Below are positions 47,835 to 60,100 of a stretch of 64,000 nt of DNA, piece after piece. A model generated the notes under the pieces. The model saw nothing but the letters and a program-made list of their open reading frames with translations. It searched no databases and was not told the origin of the DNA. How positions within the stretch are numbered: the stretch's first letter is position 1; each line of letters begins with the position of its first letter. The stretch spans positions 17,871,312 through 17,935,311 of the forward strand of contig NC_092675.1 of assembly GCF_964355755.1 (NCBI RefSeq), in the 5' to 3' direction. Made by a program: the position numbers and the translations under genes. The stretch comes from Antedon mediterranea. Taxonomy: Eukaryota > Echinodermata > Crinoidea > Comatulida > Antedonidae.

Positions 47835-49980
47835 GTAGGCCTTAATAGGCCTCCTAATTCCGTAATAATCAATTTGTTGATTGTGGAACTTACGACGATG
47901 AAGATGTGTTATGGCGATAATCAACGTATACATTAACTTGAACAAATAATAAATACCATTTATTTATTTCACCACGATATTTTGAATCAATTTGAATTGA
48001 CGTGTTGTGTGTGCTCATAAACTTTTGAATTGTCTCAATGGCTTGATAAACGAACTTTCTTTCCTTTAAAAAAAGAAACACAATTTTTTTTAGTAAGCCT
48101 AAGACACTACCTGACACGATACAGACATGAACAGAAATGTATTTAAAATCAGGTTTCCATAAACCAACGGAGCTCGTTTGGCGCATGCGCACATCAACGT
48201 TTCTTTTTACATTTCATTGGCAATAGTATTTAAAAGCAAACTAAATAATTCTCATCATGTATTCTTTATTCAAAATTATCCCGTACTGCATTAAATTATT
48301 CTGATTAACATCATTAATCATGTTATTATAGTCTTTTAAAGTTCACCGCCTATGGTTATAGTCGGCCTAAAGCAACAATACCGTATGACATGTAATAAAG
48401 TCTGACAATGAGATGCGTATTATTATTTCATAAGTGCATTATGTTATTGTTAACTTTGTTTAAATTATTTGCAGAAATAATCATGCCATTATGTCGTAGT
48501 TTATTTGTGTTGTATCATTGTTTAGCTAAAAATATTTAAATATAATTAGGCCTATACTTGCTTGCCATTATAATTGTTTCCCTCCTAAAGAACACGATGT
48601 TGCCCTCCTTAAAAGGAAGAACGCTCAAACATCAGTGGTTTTGAACCTCACTTTAAATGAAAGAGGGGCAAATAAACTCCCCTTACAACAAGACTGGCTT
48701 CAATGATGACACATTTTATCTTACGTCTTAACAATTACGATATAAATGACTTAACGAGGGGTTTTCCATTCAAAGAATGTATACGTATTCAACATAAAAT
48801 GACTTGTACATAATGAAAGCAGATTTAATTTCTTTGAATCATTTCAGATACAGTTAGAATAATGACGACTGCAATAACAAGGCTTTGACAAAAGAAAATT
48901 ACATTTGATGATTAGACCCGCTAGCAAGGATATATACCTCTTCACATTTCAGACAGAATCCCTATGGATAAAAAAATTTGTCATAAACAAAATGTTAAAT
49001 TGATTTTACTGAATTTTAAAAACCTATAGACCACAGAGATGAATGAACTATAGGAAAGAGTTATAACGCCTAACGAAATAATCGTTCAACAGCGGACATC
49101 ATCCCCTAAAGGCGAGTATGGGTGATGAACTACAGCATTTCATTAGGCGAACTGACTACACTAACTGTATTCTGTATAATGTGATTGTCTGGTGATACCT
49201 TTTCTCAAATCATGTAAATGTGTATACAATAACATGATTACTTGTACCTTAACGGTACAGAAATGAGAAATGTTAATATTTTATTCCATAAAATATTAGA
49301 TTTTTGATATATTCAGTATATAAACCGTATAGGACTACGCAAAGTTAAAAAAAAAACATTCCATGCGTTTCGACAATTTCGCTTACGTCACTATTGAAGG
49401 TGATGGTTTAAGCAAAGCATTTACTCTAGCCTGAATCACTCAACAAAATTCACCGACAAAAACTCTAAATCTTTATGAGTTGATACATGTTTTGTAGCAG
49501 TTTAGTTTCAATCATCACTCCTTTCTTAGAAGTTACAAGTTTATTGATTTCTATAAAATGAACATGAAGATCAAGCATAAAAAGCGGGTCCTAACATTCA
49601 AATGTCAAATGTTGTTATATAGGTTCCGTTTAAAGCTTAGCGAACACTTTTCAAATATCAAAGTGAGCCACATTTAGCAAATTCTCAAATCCATCTTTCA
49701 GTAAATGTAAGTCAGTGCTTTTTCATTGAATGATACTGGCTTACTAAAATCGTTTATGACCAATGTAATGTATATCGTGTCCTGAAATTCTGGATTTAAC
49801 TTTTTTAAATAGACTAAAGTTCTGTCTACAGTCACTATAAAACTAGTTTGATAATAATATGTGTGATGTGCCCAAATATGATAGTGATATGATGTAATTG
49901 TGTGCAATATAGGCACATCACAATTTGTTGTCAAATAAAGTTTGATATAAGTGTATTATAGATAGAGCTTAAAGAGACCA
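47835..49980. other. Intergenic stretch, nothing recognised
   Basis: A 100-codon minus-strand frame at 47890-48192 lacks motifs and is chance-sized. Nothing else is supported. Confidence 0.4.
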
Positions 49981-49984
49981 AATA

Positions 49985-50180
49985 AGATAACATAATAATA
50001 TTTATAAAGCGCACATATCCACAGAGTGCTCAAGGCGCTAAAATAAAACAATTGTGAAGTGGGTTGTTTTAACATTCATTAAATGGTACCATATATGTTT
50101 TGTTATTGTTTGTTTTGTCTTGCCGGCTTGGTCGCCCTCTTGAAATATGGTGAAACAAATAAATGGATATTAAATGAATA
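49985..50180 (+). mobile_element. Possible retroelement 3' remnant
   Basis: ATTTATAAAGCGCACATATCC, then GAGTGCTCAAGGCGCTAAA, is a phrase I associate with dispersed repeats in marine invertebrates. It is followed about 60 bp later by CTTGAAATATGGTG, then ACAAATAAATGG, a non-LTR-like end. Identification from memory is uncertain. Confidence 0.35.
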
Positions 50181-50184
50181 TTGA

Positions 50185-50838
50185 AGGGTTTGATATGACA
50201 TACTGATCATCAACCTGTAAAAATGTATCTTGTATATCATTTTGATCGTGTATGAGTATTATACTCTACCTTTATATACTGGAACTATGTTATTATGTTT
50301 AGTATTCACGACGGCAACAAATAGCCTAATTAATCACACTTAATGATCATGTGAGAGTCAATTGGCGGAAAGTAATGTCACTAAGATTAATGACATATTT
50401 AACTCGTTGATTCTAACCTGTTGAATAATCTGTATATTGCCAGAAGCGACTAAGAACATATTATTGTTTTATGTATCTAAAAGGAGACCCACTTCTAATG
50501 GACAATACAGGTTTTGAGAAAATTACAATGCTACAAGTACGGTATGTTATTGTTCTTTTCGAATTTTACACACAAAAAAATATGCCTCATTAATAACATA
50601 ATGTTTCTTTTTATTTCACTTCAGGAGACCCACTTTTAGCTGTTGCATTCTTTTTCATTTTATTATCGTCATAAAACATTCCATTTTATAGACATTTTAA
50701 GCCATTTTACTAATAACAAATTAAATAGGTTTCTGTTATTTAAGAAATAAATAGTTAGATTGTTGACCTAAGCATTGCTGAACAGAATCTCCATAATTTC
50801 CAATTTTCGAAAACTTGTAGGTTTTTTTTTACCGACAG
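50185..50838. other. Intergenic stretch, nothing recognised
   Basis: GGAGACCCACTT occurs twice (50484, 50625), too short to define an element. Confidence 0.4.
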
Positions 50839-50841
50839 TTA

Positions 50842-50992
50842 TGCTTGGTTCCCACTAGAGACGCAGCACAAGGACGTAACGCAACGTAATAAGTGAGTTG
50901 ACCAATCACAAGTTATGGATTATTCGAACTGTCGCTTGTCATTGGTCAACACGCTTACGTTGCATTTACGTCGCTCTTGCGCAGTGGGATTT
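50842..50992. mobile_element. MITE, AGCTTGG family, copy G
   Basis: The left end TGCTTGGTTCCCACTAG is preceded by TTA. The right end is decayed (GCAGTGGGATTT) and followed by TAA. The interior keeps GTTGACCAATCACAAG and GTCGCTTGTCATTGGTCAAC. Confidence 0.72.
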
Positions 50993-50994
50993 TA

Positions 50995-52380
50995 AACGGT
51001 GAGGGGTTCTATAGGGATGGTAAAACAATATTAGTGTTTAGTGATTAGAACCAACACCTTATCGTAACTTGAGAATTACATTGTTAGGCCAGTTATCAAT
51101 ATAAAAAAAAACGGAACATGAAAGGAACCAGGAACAACGGCCTGTTACGTAAGGGAGTTTGTTTCTCCCTGGTAATGCAAGATACTTTTAACCTGGACAT
51201 GACGATTATACTTAAGGACAGCAACGTACAAATGGTATGCATTTTCTTAATTGACATGCACGTGTGAATAACAAATATTAGGAAAGTACATATATCACTC
51301 ATGGATAATAACGCGTGGTTATTGGGCACACGCGTGCTGGAGATACAGTGTCACTGACACGTCAAGTGCTCCCGGCTATTTATCTACAATGATTGCTCAC
51401 ACTTCGGTCTACTTCAGGTTAATCGACCGGACAACTCTACAGGACATTCGAAAGCGTTGTGGTGCTAATGTCATAATTGATTGATCGATTGGTTTATTTA
51501 CACGGCTCGTTTACCATGGGACTTTCTGAATCGATCTCTCTGCTTCAAGTTCACACACAAATCTAGATAAGAACACATGGATATTTTGCTCCGATTAGTG
51601 AATAGGCCTAATGTTAACTTTTACAATCAAATCAGTGGAAGAAATCATTTCCCGATTACTATCATTAACAATTTTAAATCATTGGAACATGATTTCATTG
51701 AATACAAGTTTCCAGAAAAGACCAGGAAAACTCTGGACATTTACATCTCGTTAAAACCAACATGCACAAATATACTAGGCCTACATCTTATATAACAAAA
51801 AGTAGCGAAATAGCGTAAAAAACTGTGAATCTGTTAACACTTTCTCAGTTATTGGTTCTGATTACAACTTCTAAGAACATATAAAATTTCGCACCTGAAG
51901 ATTGAGTTCATACTCATGAAACAGCCTGTAGTGCAATAAAATGTTCAGTTGGTAATTTACTAGCGTCTTTATCATTTATTTATAAAATTAGATATGATTG
52001 GGAAGTGTTCTCTGAAAATAGGGAAATATAGTCAAAATATCAAAGGCATGTAGCCAAGTGTAAAGAACTTAATAAACAAAGACAGAAGAAAATCATCAAC
52101 CTTAACTTACAATAATATAAATTTAGTAGCTCACAGTGAATCTACTAAATTGAATATTCCTCAAAAAAAAAGAAGAAAGAAGGAACAAAAAAAAAGTTAT
52201 GGGAAGATCGAGATATAGTTATAGATAAAGAGAAGAATTACATGAAAATAGAATTAGATACCAGGCTATGTAAATAATAAACAACATAAAAATGCAGTAG
52301 AAGTTGGTACAGACATTTTTACAAATGTTCTACAATAGGCCTATTTTGTTAATTTTCTGACATTGTAATGCGGGTGTTCT
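50995..52380. other. Intergenic stretch, nothing recognised
   Basis: No supported gene. An A-rich run at 52163-52200 precedes the long-armed transposon. Confidence 0.4.
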
Positions 52381-52383
52381 TAA

Positions 52384-53106
52384 TAGCAGGGTTGCTAACT
52401 TCCATTTTTTATGAAGATTGTGCATTTTGTGACAAAAGCACCAAATTTGGCACAAACCTTCTTTAGGGTATATCTAACAATCCTAGAAGGGGTGCCCAAA
52501 AATCGGAACAATTTAACGACGTCATTTGGACCACGCCCTTTTTTTAGTATTACGTAATTAGGAGAAAACTTAAATTTCGTATATACATACCAAGTTTGGT
52601 ATCAAATTAAAACTCATGACATGTACATTGCAATACACACATAAAAAATATATGATTTCTCTTCAGACGGAATATATAGGTCAAATAATGTAATTTTCTG
52701 TCATATTGAAGGGGATTTCAATCAAAACGCGCCAATATTGTGCTATGTTATGAACATTGTAGTTATAAGAACAACAACATTCATTTTTGTAATAGAACTA
52801 CTAATATATATTTATCCTGTACCAGTTACCGTACTTTCCTTTAACATAATATTAGGAACCACTGAAAAAAAGTATATAAAACATATATATAAGTAAACAG
52901 ACAAAAGACCATTTGACTGACAATTATGGCGTTAACATCCATAACAATACATGGAGGTGATTATCAACTTTACTTTTATGAAATTATTTATCTGGAATCA
53001 AACACTTATAATGGTACAGAGTTGCTAGATGACGAACAAGTTCCACGGCATGGGTAACAAAGACCAGTGCAAGAAAGACCTGCTGAACGGCACTTCCAGT
53101 TCCCTG
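52384..53106 (+). repeat. Left inverted arm of the transposon
   Basis: Inverted copy of 54561-55303. The inner boundary is at GTTCCCTG (53099-53106), after which the two arms diverge completely. Confidence 0.9.
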
Positions 53107-53266
53107 CCTGTCCGGGATACATCAGACTCGCCTACAGGACATATATCAAGAATTACTTACTAATTTAATATGCCTTTTTAATTAATTATTGGTACGAAAC
53201 TGTATAAGTAAATTAATCGTTTGGTTACAAACAAAATAAATTAGTATGTATCATAATAAAACTTAC

Positions 53267-54638
53267 CTGATGTAATGTAAACTTCTTTGCAGTCAGAGTA
53301 ATCATGGGTAGACACCTTCGTAGTTAAAAAGTTAAATAACTCCTCTTTATTTACTGGATCTTTCAGAAAGTCTGGAAAATTCCATGGAATCTTTGTTTGT
53401 CCCCCAACTTTCCTCCTGACCCCTTTTCCTCTTTTTTTTTCTCTTTTAGACTGCTTAAGACTATCTGTTCTGTAAGTGTCCCACACTATATCAATTTTGT
53501 TACTATTCTGCAGCTGCTGTCTGGTCCACGGTAGAAAGACCTTTAATACAAATGATACAAGAATAACGATCCGCATATAGAAGTGACCAATTATGTGGTG
53601 GTTAAACAATAGATACAATCCTGAATGCAAAGAAATGTACTCACCTTATCACCGTAGTCATAAAATGTAAATGCATGGTTGCTGGAAAGAGCATGGACAA
53701 TAGCAGCTCCGTCAAACACCTTTACGTCAAAATATGTAGGAGGTTCAGGCTGGCCTTCAGTCTCCAAATGCTGTAGCAACTCAGACTTCTTAGTTGGTAG
53801 TCGAAGCTTTCCATTTACTGCCAAAGAGGGTGGCCATGGCTGGTTTTAATGCATGAAGAAGTCTTCCAAATCTCCATCACGAGATTGACTTGCAATATAC
53901 AGTCAACTGAATAGGCTGCAGTCACTTTTTAAACTCTTAACTTGTTGCTTTGTTTTGGACACTGATTTTTACCGTGGTGTGTTGAACAACGGCAGCTTAT
54001 TCTGTTTGATGGCTTGTTGAATTGCAACACTTCTGTCGAGAATAACTTCCTTGAAATATTTTTGGTACTGGGTAGTACCTACATCCTGAATTGTACGAAC
54101 TGTCACTACTGGACTTTCATTGTCACAAGCGATTGTCTCGAGCATCCAAGACCAGAAGTTCTGAACAATTATCGAGGAATGGGTTGCCTGCATTTGAAAT
54201 TGTTTTGTGTAGCCTGTTGACCTGAACTTTAAATGTTTCTTGGGTAGAGAGTCCTTGTTCTCGTTGCTGAAATTCATTCGGATCATAAACCATGAACTGA
54301 CTCTCGAACTCTGTAATCAGTCTCGCTTGTTCTGGCTCCGCCACCATCCACCTCTTAAACGCTGTTGGATTTTCTGTAAGTCCGACTGCACCCCCAGTTC
54401 CTTTTACTAATTCGTTGTTCTGCTCATGAGATTGGTCAATGGGCATACAGGAGAACTTTCTTGTTGTTTTTTAAATAACCCAGAACTTCTTAAAATCTTC
54501 TTTGATGTTTACAGGTAGTGTATTCATGTCCCTAATGTGGATGGGAATTGCCTTTTTGCTCAGGGAACTGCAAGTGCCGTTCAGCAGGTCTTTCTTGCAC
54601 TGGTCTTTGTTACCCATGCCGTGGAACTTGTTCGTCAT
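53267..54638 (-). pseudogene. Decayed transposon-borne gene of unknown function
   Basis: The minus-strand gene starts at ATG 54638. The same frame runs through a TAA at 54471-54473 into KFSCMPIDQSHEQNNELVKG and GGAVGLTENPTAFKRWMV, then a frameshift near 54125-54140 leads to VRTIQDVGTTQYQKYF and KQNKLPLF. Further in-frame stops are TAA at 53969-53971, a TGA near 53907 and TAA at 53846-53848, between otherwise conserved blocks (SLKSDCSLF, LYIASQSRDGDLEDFF, KVFDGAAIVHAL). An intron at 53541-53644 (GTGAGT to AAAG) joins DYGDK to VFLPWTRQQL. The last block (IDIVWDTY, KKRGKGVRRKV, ELFNFLT) ends at a donor (53266) with no acceptor exon before the arm. I recognise a protein family repeated in many coral, mollusc and echinoderm genomes; in full members an acidic HEEADTR-type, PIN-like domain follows, and it is missing here. 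Its biochemical role is unknown to me. Confidence 0.8.
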
Positions 54639-55303
54639 CTAGCAACTCTGTACCATTATAAGTGTTTGTTTCCAGATAAATAATTTCATAAAAGTAAAGT
54701 TGATAATCACCTCCATGTATTATTATGGATGCTAACGCCATAATTGTCAGTCAAATGGTCTTTTGTCTGTTTACTTAGTCCAGTGATTATTTAGCCAAGT
54801 TTGATACAGTATATGTTTTATATACTTTTTTTCAGTGGTTCCTAATATTATGTTAATGGAAAGTAACTGGTACAGGATAAATATATATTAGTAGTTTTAT
54901 TACAAAAATGAATGTTGTGGTTCTTATAACTACTGTACAATGTTCATAACATAGCACAATATTGGCGCGTTTTGATTGAAATCCCCTTCAATATGACAGA
55001 TAATTACATTATTTGACCTATATATTCCGTCTGAAGAGAAATCATATATTTTGTATGTGTGTATTGCAATGTACATCTCATGAGTTTTAATTTGATACCA
55101 AACTTGGTATGTATATACGAAATTTAAGTTTTCTCCTAATTACGTAATACTAAAAAAAGGGCGTGGTCCAAATGACGTCCTTAAATTGTTCCGATTTTTG
55201 GGCACCCCTTCTAGGATTGTTAGATATACCATAAAGAAGGTTTGTGCCAAATTTGGTGCTTTTGTCACAAAGTGCACAAAAAAAGTGCTAAGTTACCCTG
55301 CTA
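54561..55303 (-). repeat. Right inverted arm of the transposon
   Basis: Inverted copy of 52384-53106. It contains the 5' flank and first codons of the decayed gene, so the gene's promoter probably lay inside the terminal repeat. Confidence 0.9.
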
Positions 55304-55309
55304 TAACAT

Positions 55310-56110
55310 TGAGGGCGCGAAACATAAAATTTACGAGATCGAAGTAAGTTAAGGCACAACAAAAATGTTATGGTACGGTGTGCTCTCCCTGCCTCAGCAA
55401 TAAGACCCTGTCAGCCTTGGGGTTGTTTCCACGACATTCACCAGATGCATTGATGTTGCTGCCCCAAACACAGTAGCTTGCATAGCGAGCATAACTCTAT
55501 TCCACAAGTCGACTGAGTTAACCGGTCATCTTGTATATACAAAGGTTAATATAAGCTTCGTTCCCTAAGATGACGTTCATGAATATGCATATTAATGACG
55601 CCACGATGAATTACGTAATATGAAGCACGTATAGACTATTTTCAGCTGTCATGTACTTTGTGTCGTAACGGATAATACTCTAGCCCGGGTTCGAATCTCT
55701 GCGGATTGTTATGGATTTTTTTTTTCTAAACATTATTTTGAAGAGATTTAGAAATAGGTAAGCTATATTTGCGATTCTACCGGTTTTTTTTTAATAGAGC
55801 TGTTAGGTCCTCATAAATTGCACTTAATCATGAATAGAATAAAATAATAATACTATAGCTACCTGATGCACCTACTTAAAAATTCCGTTCAAAGAAAGAC
55901 ATATTTTTTAATGAATACGCATGCGCATTAGATTTTGTGAATTGTGAAGCGCCGAGAGAGACCGTGACGTCTTCTGAGGAGGTAAACTCCCATTTCAAGG
56001 TTTCCATATTTCAATATTTTAAAGTTGGGTTACGTACGGACCTTTCAAACATTTTTGCTGATTAAATTAACTCGTCAAAGTATTAGGAAACTGTAGGCCT
56101 ATTACGTGGA
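55310..56110. other. Intergenic stretch with a possible tRNA-like relic
   Basis: GCCCGGGTTCGAATCTC at about 55683-55700 fits a Pol III B box, with GTCGTAACGGATAATACTC before it. No complete cloverleaf forms, so this may be a decayed tRNA or SINE head. Confidence 0.3.
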
Positions 56111-56118
56111 AGCTTATA

Positions 56119-56622
56119 CCGTAAATCTTCTAATAGTAACCCACACTCTAATAGTAACCTCCCTTCTAATAGTAACGCACACTCTAATAGTAAACCCCCT
56201 TTCTAATAATAACCCACCTTATAAGTCAATCAGTAGAATCTTAACCCACTACTCTAATAGTAACCCATGGGGGTTACTTAAAGTCACAAAAATTATTGAA
56301 AACATGATTGGTCGTTTATGATGCAGCCGTATTTTAAAATAAGGAGATAATGCGTGTTGGTCTCGTGAGTGGGTGAAGATTGAGTGTTTTTAAGTTTATA
56401 AAATAAAGTTAGAGTTCAACCAAATTTGTTTATTCGTACTGTTTTATTATTTTGCTATGAGTTGCTAACCGGAAAAGTTGGGGGAGGGGGTTACTATTGT
56501 CAGGTGTCTATTTAAGAGTATTAATAGTAACCCACTACTCTAATAGTAACCCCACTTCTAATAGTAACCCACCCTAGCAATCAAAGAATAATAATCCAGG
56601 GTTACAATTAGAAGATTTACGG
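56119..56622. mobile_element. 504-bp MITE with CTAATAGTAACCC subterminal repeats
   Basis: Inverted ends CCGTAAATCTTCTAAT(A)GTAACCC and its complement match over about 24 bp with one mismatch and are flanked by TA on both sides (56117-56118 and 56623-56624). This fits a Tc1/mariner-type target. Inside each end the phrase TCTAATAGTAACCC is repeated: about eight times on the left (to about 56280) and about four on the right (56516-56575). No transposase is present. Confidence 0.8.
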
Positions 56623-56625
56623 TAC

Positions 56626-57080
56626 AGTACTTACTATCTACGGCTGTAAAATGGGTATTTCCAAACTTCGATTCCAAAGCACGTTTGGGAGAAGAGAGTC
56701 TATGAGACGTACTAGGCCTATGCTTTGGTTGTCATTTTTTTCCCGTTCCTCTATTAATTAATGTATAAAATAGGTGCACAGCTTTTTTTACTGCCTTATT
56801 TTTATTCTAATCGATGATCGATTTATCATGATTGTTTTTGTCACGGTGGGTGTATGATAAATATTTAAACTTTGAAAACCTTGAAAATAAATACACTTTT
56901 TATCATTGTTGTGGTTTTAAACAGGAATGCGCGTATAAACCAATGCACAACGTGGTGTCAAAAATAGTGTACTAAACTATTTTTGGTAGTACATGTTCTT
57001 TGGTATAAACAGTACGTACAGTACTTAACTTTTTGAAAATTTGGTGGCGCCCGACTGTTTATGATGTCGTTAGAGGGCGT
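56626..57080. other. Upstream flank of RPS24
   Basis: AT-rich sequence without a recognisable element. The last 40 bases become GC-richer (TGGTGGCGCCCGACTG, GAGGGCGTAGG) as expected of a ribosomal-protein promoter. Confidence 0.4.
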
Positions 57081-57084
57081 AGGT

Positions 57085-57116
57085 CTTTTCGGCTTTCCCA
57101 AGCAAGCATCAAAATG
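57085..57116 (+). promoter_or_regulatory. RPS24: Probable TOP-type transcription start and 5' leader of RPS24
   Basis: A pyrimidine run TCTTTTC, then GGCTTTCCC, precedes AAGCAAGCATCAAAATG. Ribosomal-protein mRNAs start at a C followed by pyrimidines (5' TOP), so initiation at C57085 is likely. The leader would be only about 29 bases. Confidence 0.6.
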
Positions 57117-60100
57117 GTATGAACAAAATGATCATTAAAAATCCTTTAATATCCGTCTTATTAGTCTGTCTGTTGATTTAAATCTTACCTTTTTTAATTT
57201 TTAAAGAATCATACTGAAAAACTGTGTATAGATTTTTCAGAAATATGTTATTTGTGAAAACAAATCACAATTTTATTTTACCGAAAAAAAACATAGCAGT
57301 CGGGTCGTGACTAGGCCTAGGCTAAGCCTATACTAAATGATTGTCTTCTCTAGGCCTACATTATACATAGGCTAATACCTGTCGTGACTCATGCCATTAT
57401 TAAGCCTTATCACTGTATTAATGGTCCGGCGGTAGTCAACATTCTTTCAAAGTATACGTTTTAGGCATTTTTCTTGCATTCATAATAAATCTAGGCCCTA
57501 TAGCTAGGACCAGGCTAGGCCTACTACGTACTAGTACTACTGGTCTAGCTAGCCTCTACGTACGCCTAGAGCCAGTCAGCAGAGGGCCACACAGATATGT
57601 AGGTAGAAAGGCTAGCTTGGCCTAGTATAAGACAAACAAGAGGGCCTCTACTAGTAGTAGTCTAGCCAGGAAATTGTAGCCTAGAAAGAGGCCTACTTTT
57701 TTTGTTCTGCATTCATGGTTAACAATGACATTTAATTTATTTTGTGCTTTCAGGGGGATAACGCAGTGACAGTACGTACTCGCAAATTCATGACCAACCG
57801 TCTGTTGAGTCGAAAACAAATGGTAAGTTCTAATAGCCATTACTCTATGCAGTAATCATACATTAATTGGCTGAATGTGACATAAATTAACTTTCTATGA
57901 CATATCACTTGGGTATAGCCTATAGGCTACATAGATTTTTTGTTTAAAATGGACCTGAAATGGATTTTCGATTTTTTTCATTTTAGAATGATGTTTTGGG
58001 GGCTATTAGGCGTTGCTAGAATGTATATTGTTACAAAATATAAATTGGCCCTTTTGGGGAAAGCCCCATTTGAAAATCAAAAATATTCGCGGGTGACGAA
58101 TATATTCCTATTCCTCCAATGGACAATTTGCAGTTTTTTGCCTATAACTCTTGAAATCTATGGAGTATTTTCTAAAAAATGCTTGTGCATTTGCAGAAAC
58201 GTATTTAGAATTTTTTTTAGATAAAGTTATTACCGTATAAACGGTTATTCATTGAGTAAATGACGTTTTTTTTCTGGCAATACCAAAGTTAGCCTGGCAA
58301 CGTTGTCCGGGATACAGCTCCGTGTGCAATGATGCGTCTCCATATTTTCCGTTCGTGTATTTCGTATATCGTTCATAATTTATACTGCTAAAATGTGTTA
58401 GTTTCTTTAGTTTTTAGTTTAGCAGAATTAAATTAATATGAGATGATAATTTATTTGTCACGAATCAGGCAGTTCGAAAACGAATTTTATTCATATTTTA
58501 ATTTGGCTTGACAATGAGCACAGCAAGTTGTTGATATCGCTTTGATCCTTAGATGCACATGAAACGGAGCCTCGCCGCATGTGGTGGATGGGTGGTGGAT
58601 CGACTTCGTGCGCTGGATTGGGGGCCTAGTAAAGGTTTGGGAGGTAGGCCTTCTAAATTCGGGTTTTAGAACAAAGTAAATTTTAGGGACCTATATTTCA
58701 ACAACATTAGATATTGAATAAATTAGTATTAGTGTCAACGATTCGCGTATCTTTGTAGGCCGTCAATCATTCACTGACTATCGGCGTCCGGCATACACGC
58801 TCTCGATATCGTCGTGTGTATATGTGACGTCGTGAATATAGAGGCTTCCGACGGCCGTTAAAATAGAATATTGCAATGGCATGAGTAATTTTCGCTAATT
58901 TACCAAGGTATCTTAAAATTTCGTTTTTTCTCAAAATACTATACATTTTGTTTTTATTTGTATGGGTTTGTGTTAATTTGATACATTTAAATAACATGTG
59001 TGAATTTCTTGAAATTCGAAAGTCCATTTCAGGTCCATTTTAATACATGCCAACTTGGATAAGTTGATCTAATAATAATAAATATCTACCTGGGATCTCT
59101 GTTGACAAGAAAATAGTTGTCAAAACATGGATGAGGTCTTTCACAGTTAAAGTTCCAGTCCCTACGTTTTTTAGATCTAATTTAAGGTCACAAACTACAT
59201 TTATTGTAAAAATAAATACTATATATGGTCTTATTGAGATAACTTTTTTCGTCTTTAAACGGTTAAAAATGTGAAAAATAAGTTGATTCTAATAATGTTA
59301 GCGGCCCTTTATAAACCCCAACATGCATTGCGCGTGGATTGATATTTTTGTTTCTATTCTGTAATTCCACCACTTTTCGATCAATCATGAGGCCAAAACA
59401 AATGGAAGACTTTTCAGCGAAATATTCACCCCAATTTGTATCAACGGTTTCTGGCAAAAACAGAAAGACAATTGATGCAGCAACTATACGTTAGGCCTAC
59501 AGCTAGCGTACGATGTTCGTTTGTTACCAACGTTTGCCAGCTAGGCCTACAAAACTAAGCCTAGCTGGGCTAGCCTGAAGACCATCCACGAGAGGACATT
59601 CATCGCGAGCTACTTAGGTAGTGCATTCTTTCTCTCTTTTTATCATAATTTACCATAAAACGTACATTTAAGACCAGGAAAAATGACCTGGTTTAATGTT
59701 CTTAAAGTAATATATATGCATTACTTTTACGAAGCGTCACAAATTGTAGCGAATGGGTCTTTAACCATCCATGGAATTTAAAGGTTTTCCATTGCTGTAT
59801 GGTTGACTGTTTAGAAGGAAATGCAAGGTTGACTTGATCTTTAATTCAGTCGTTATCATCTCGAAGAACTACAGTAGGCAAATGGTCAACCATTCTGAAA
59901 GACAATAAAACAATTTCAGACATAATTGACCATACGAGAAGTCACTTCTTGTCAAAATGCTGTACAGTTTCCATTATTTAAACTACCTTTTTTTTTTACA
60001 GCTTGTTGATGTAATTCATCCAGGTAAAGCAACAGTTCCCAAGACAGAAATTCGTGAAAAGCTTGCGTCGATGTACAAGACAACCCCTGATGTAATCTTC

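Larger units (their letters stand above)
52384..55303. mobile_element. 2.9-kb DNA transposon with arms over 700 bp
   Basis: Long inverted arms (left 52384-53106, right 54561-55303) match with few differences over more than 700 bp. The ends are TAGCAGGGT and ACCCTGCTA, flanked by TAA on both sides (52381-52383 and 55304-55306), a 3-bp target duplication. The 1.45-kb centre holds a decayed minus-strand gene. Each arm also carries, pointing inwards, the same start of that gene (ATG at 53029 on the plus strand and at 54638 on the minus strand). The 3-bp duplication is compatible with PIF/Harbinger and a few other superfamilies; no DDE transposase is visible. Confidence 0.88.

Noticed and set aside
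47890-48192. 100-codon minus-strand gene
   Set aside because: Chance-sized, no domain, no splice or polyadenylation context.
55683-55700. tRNA gene
   Set aside because: Only a B box-like stretch is present; acceptor and anticodon stems cannot be drawn and the T stem has a mismatch.
57940-58224. 94-codon frame in RPS24 intron 2
   Set aside because: It lies inside the TTAA-flanked transposon, has no transposase motif and is F/K/L-rich.
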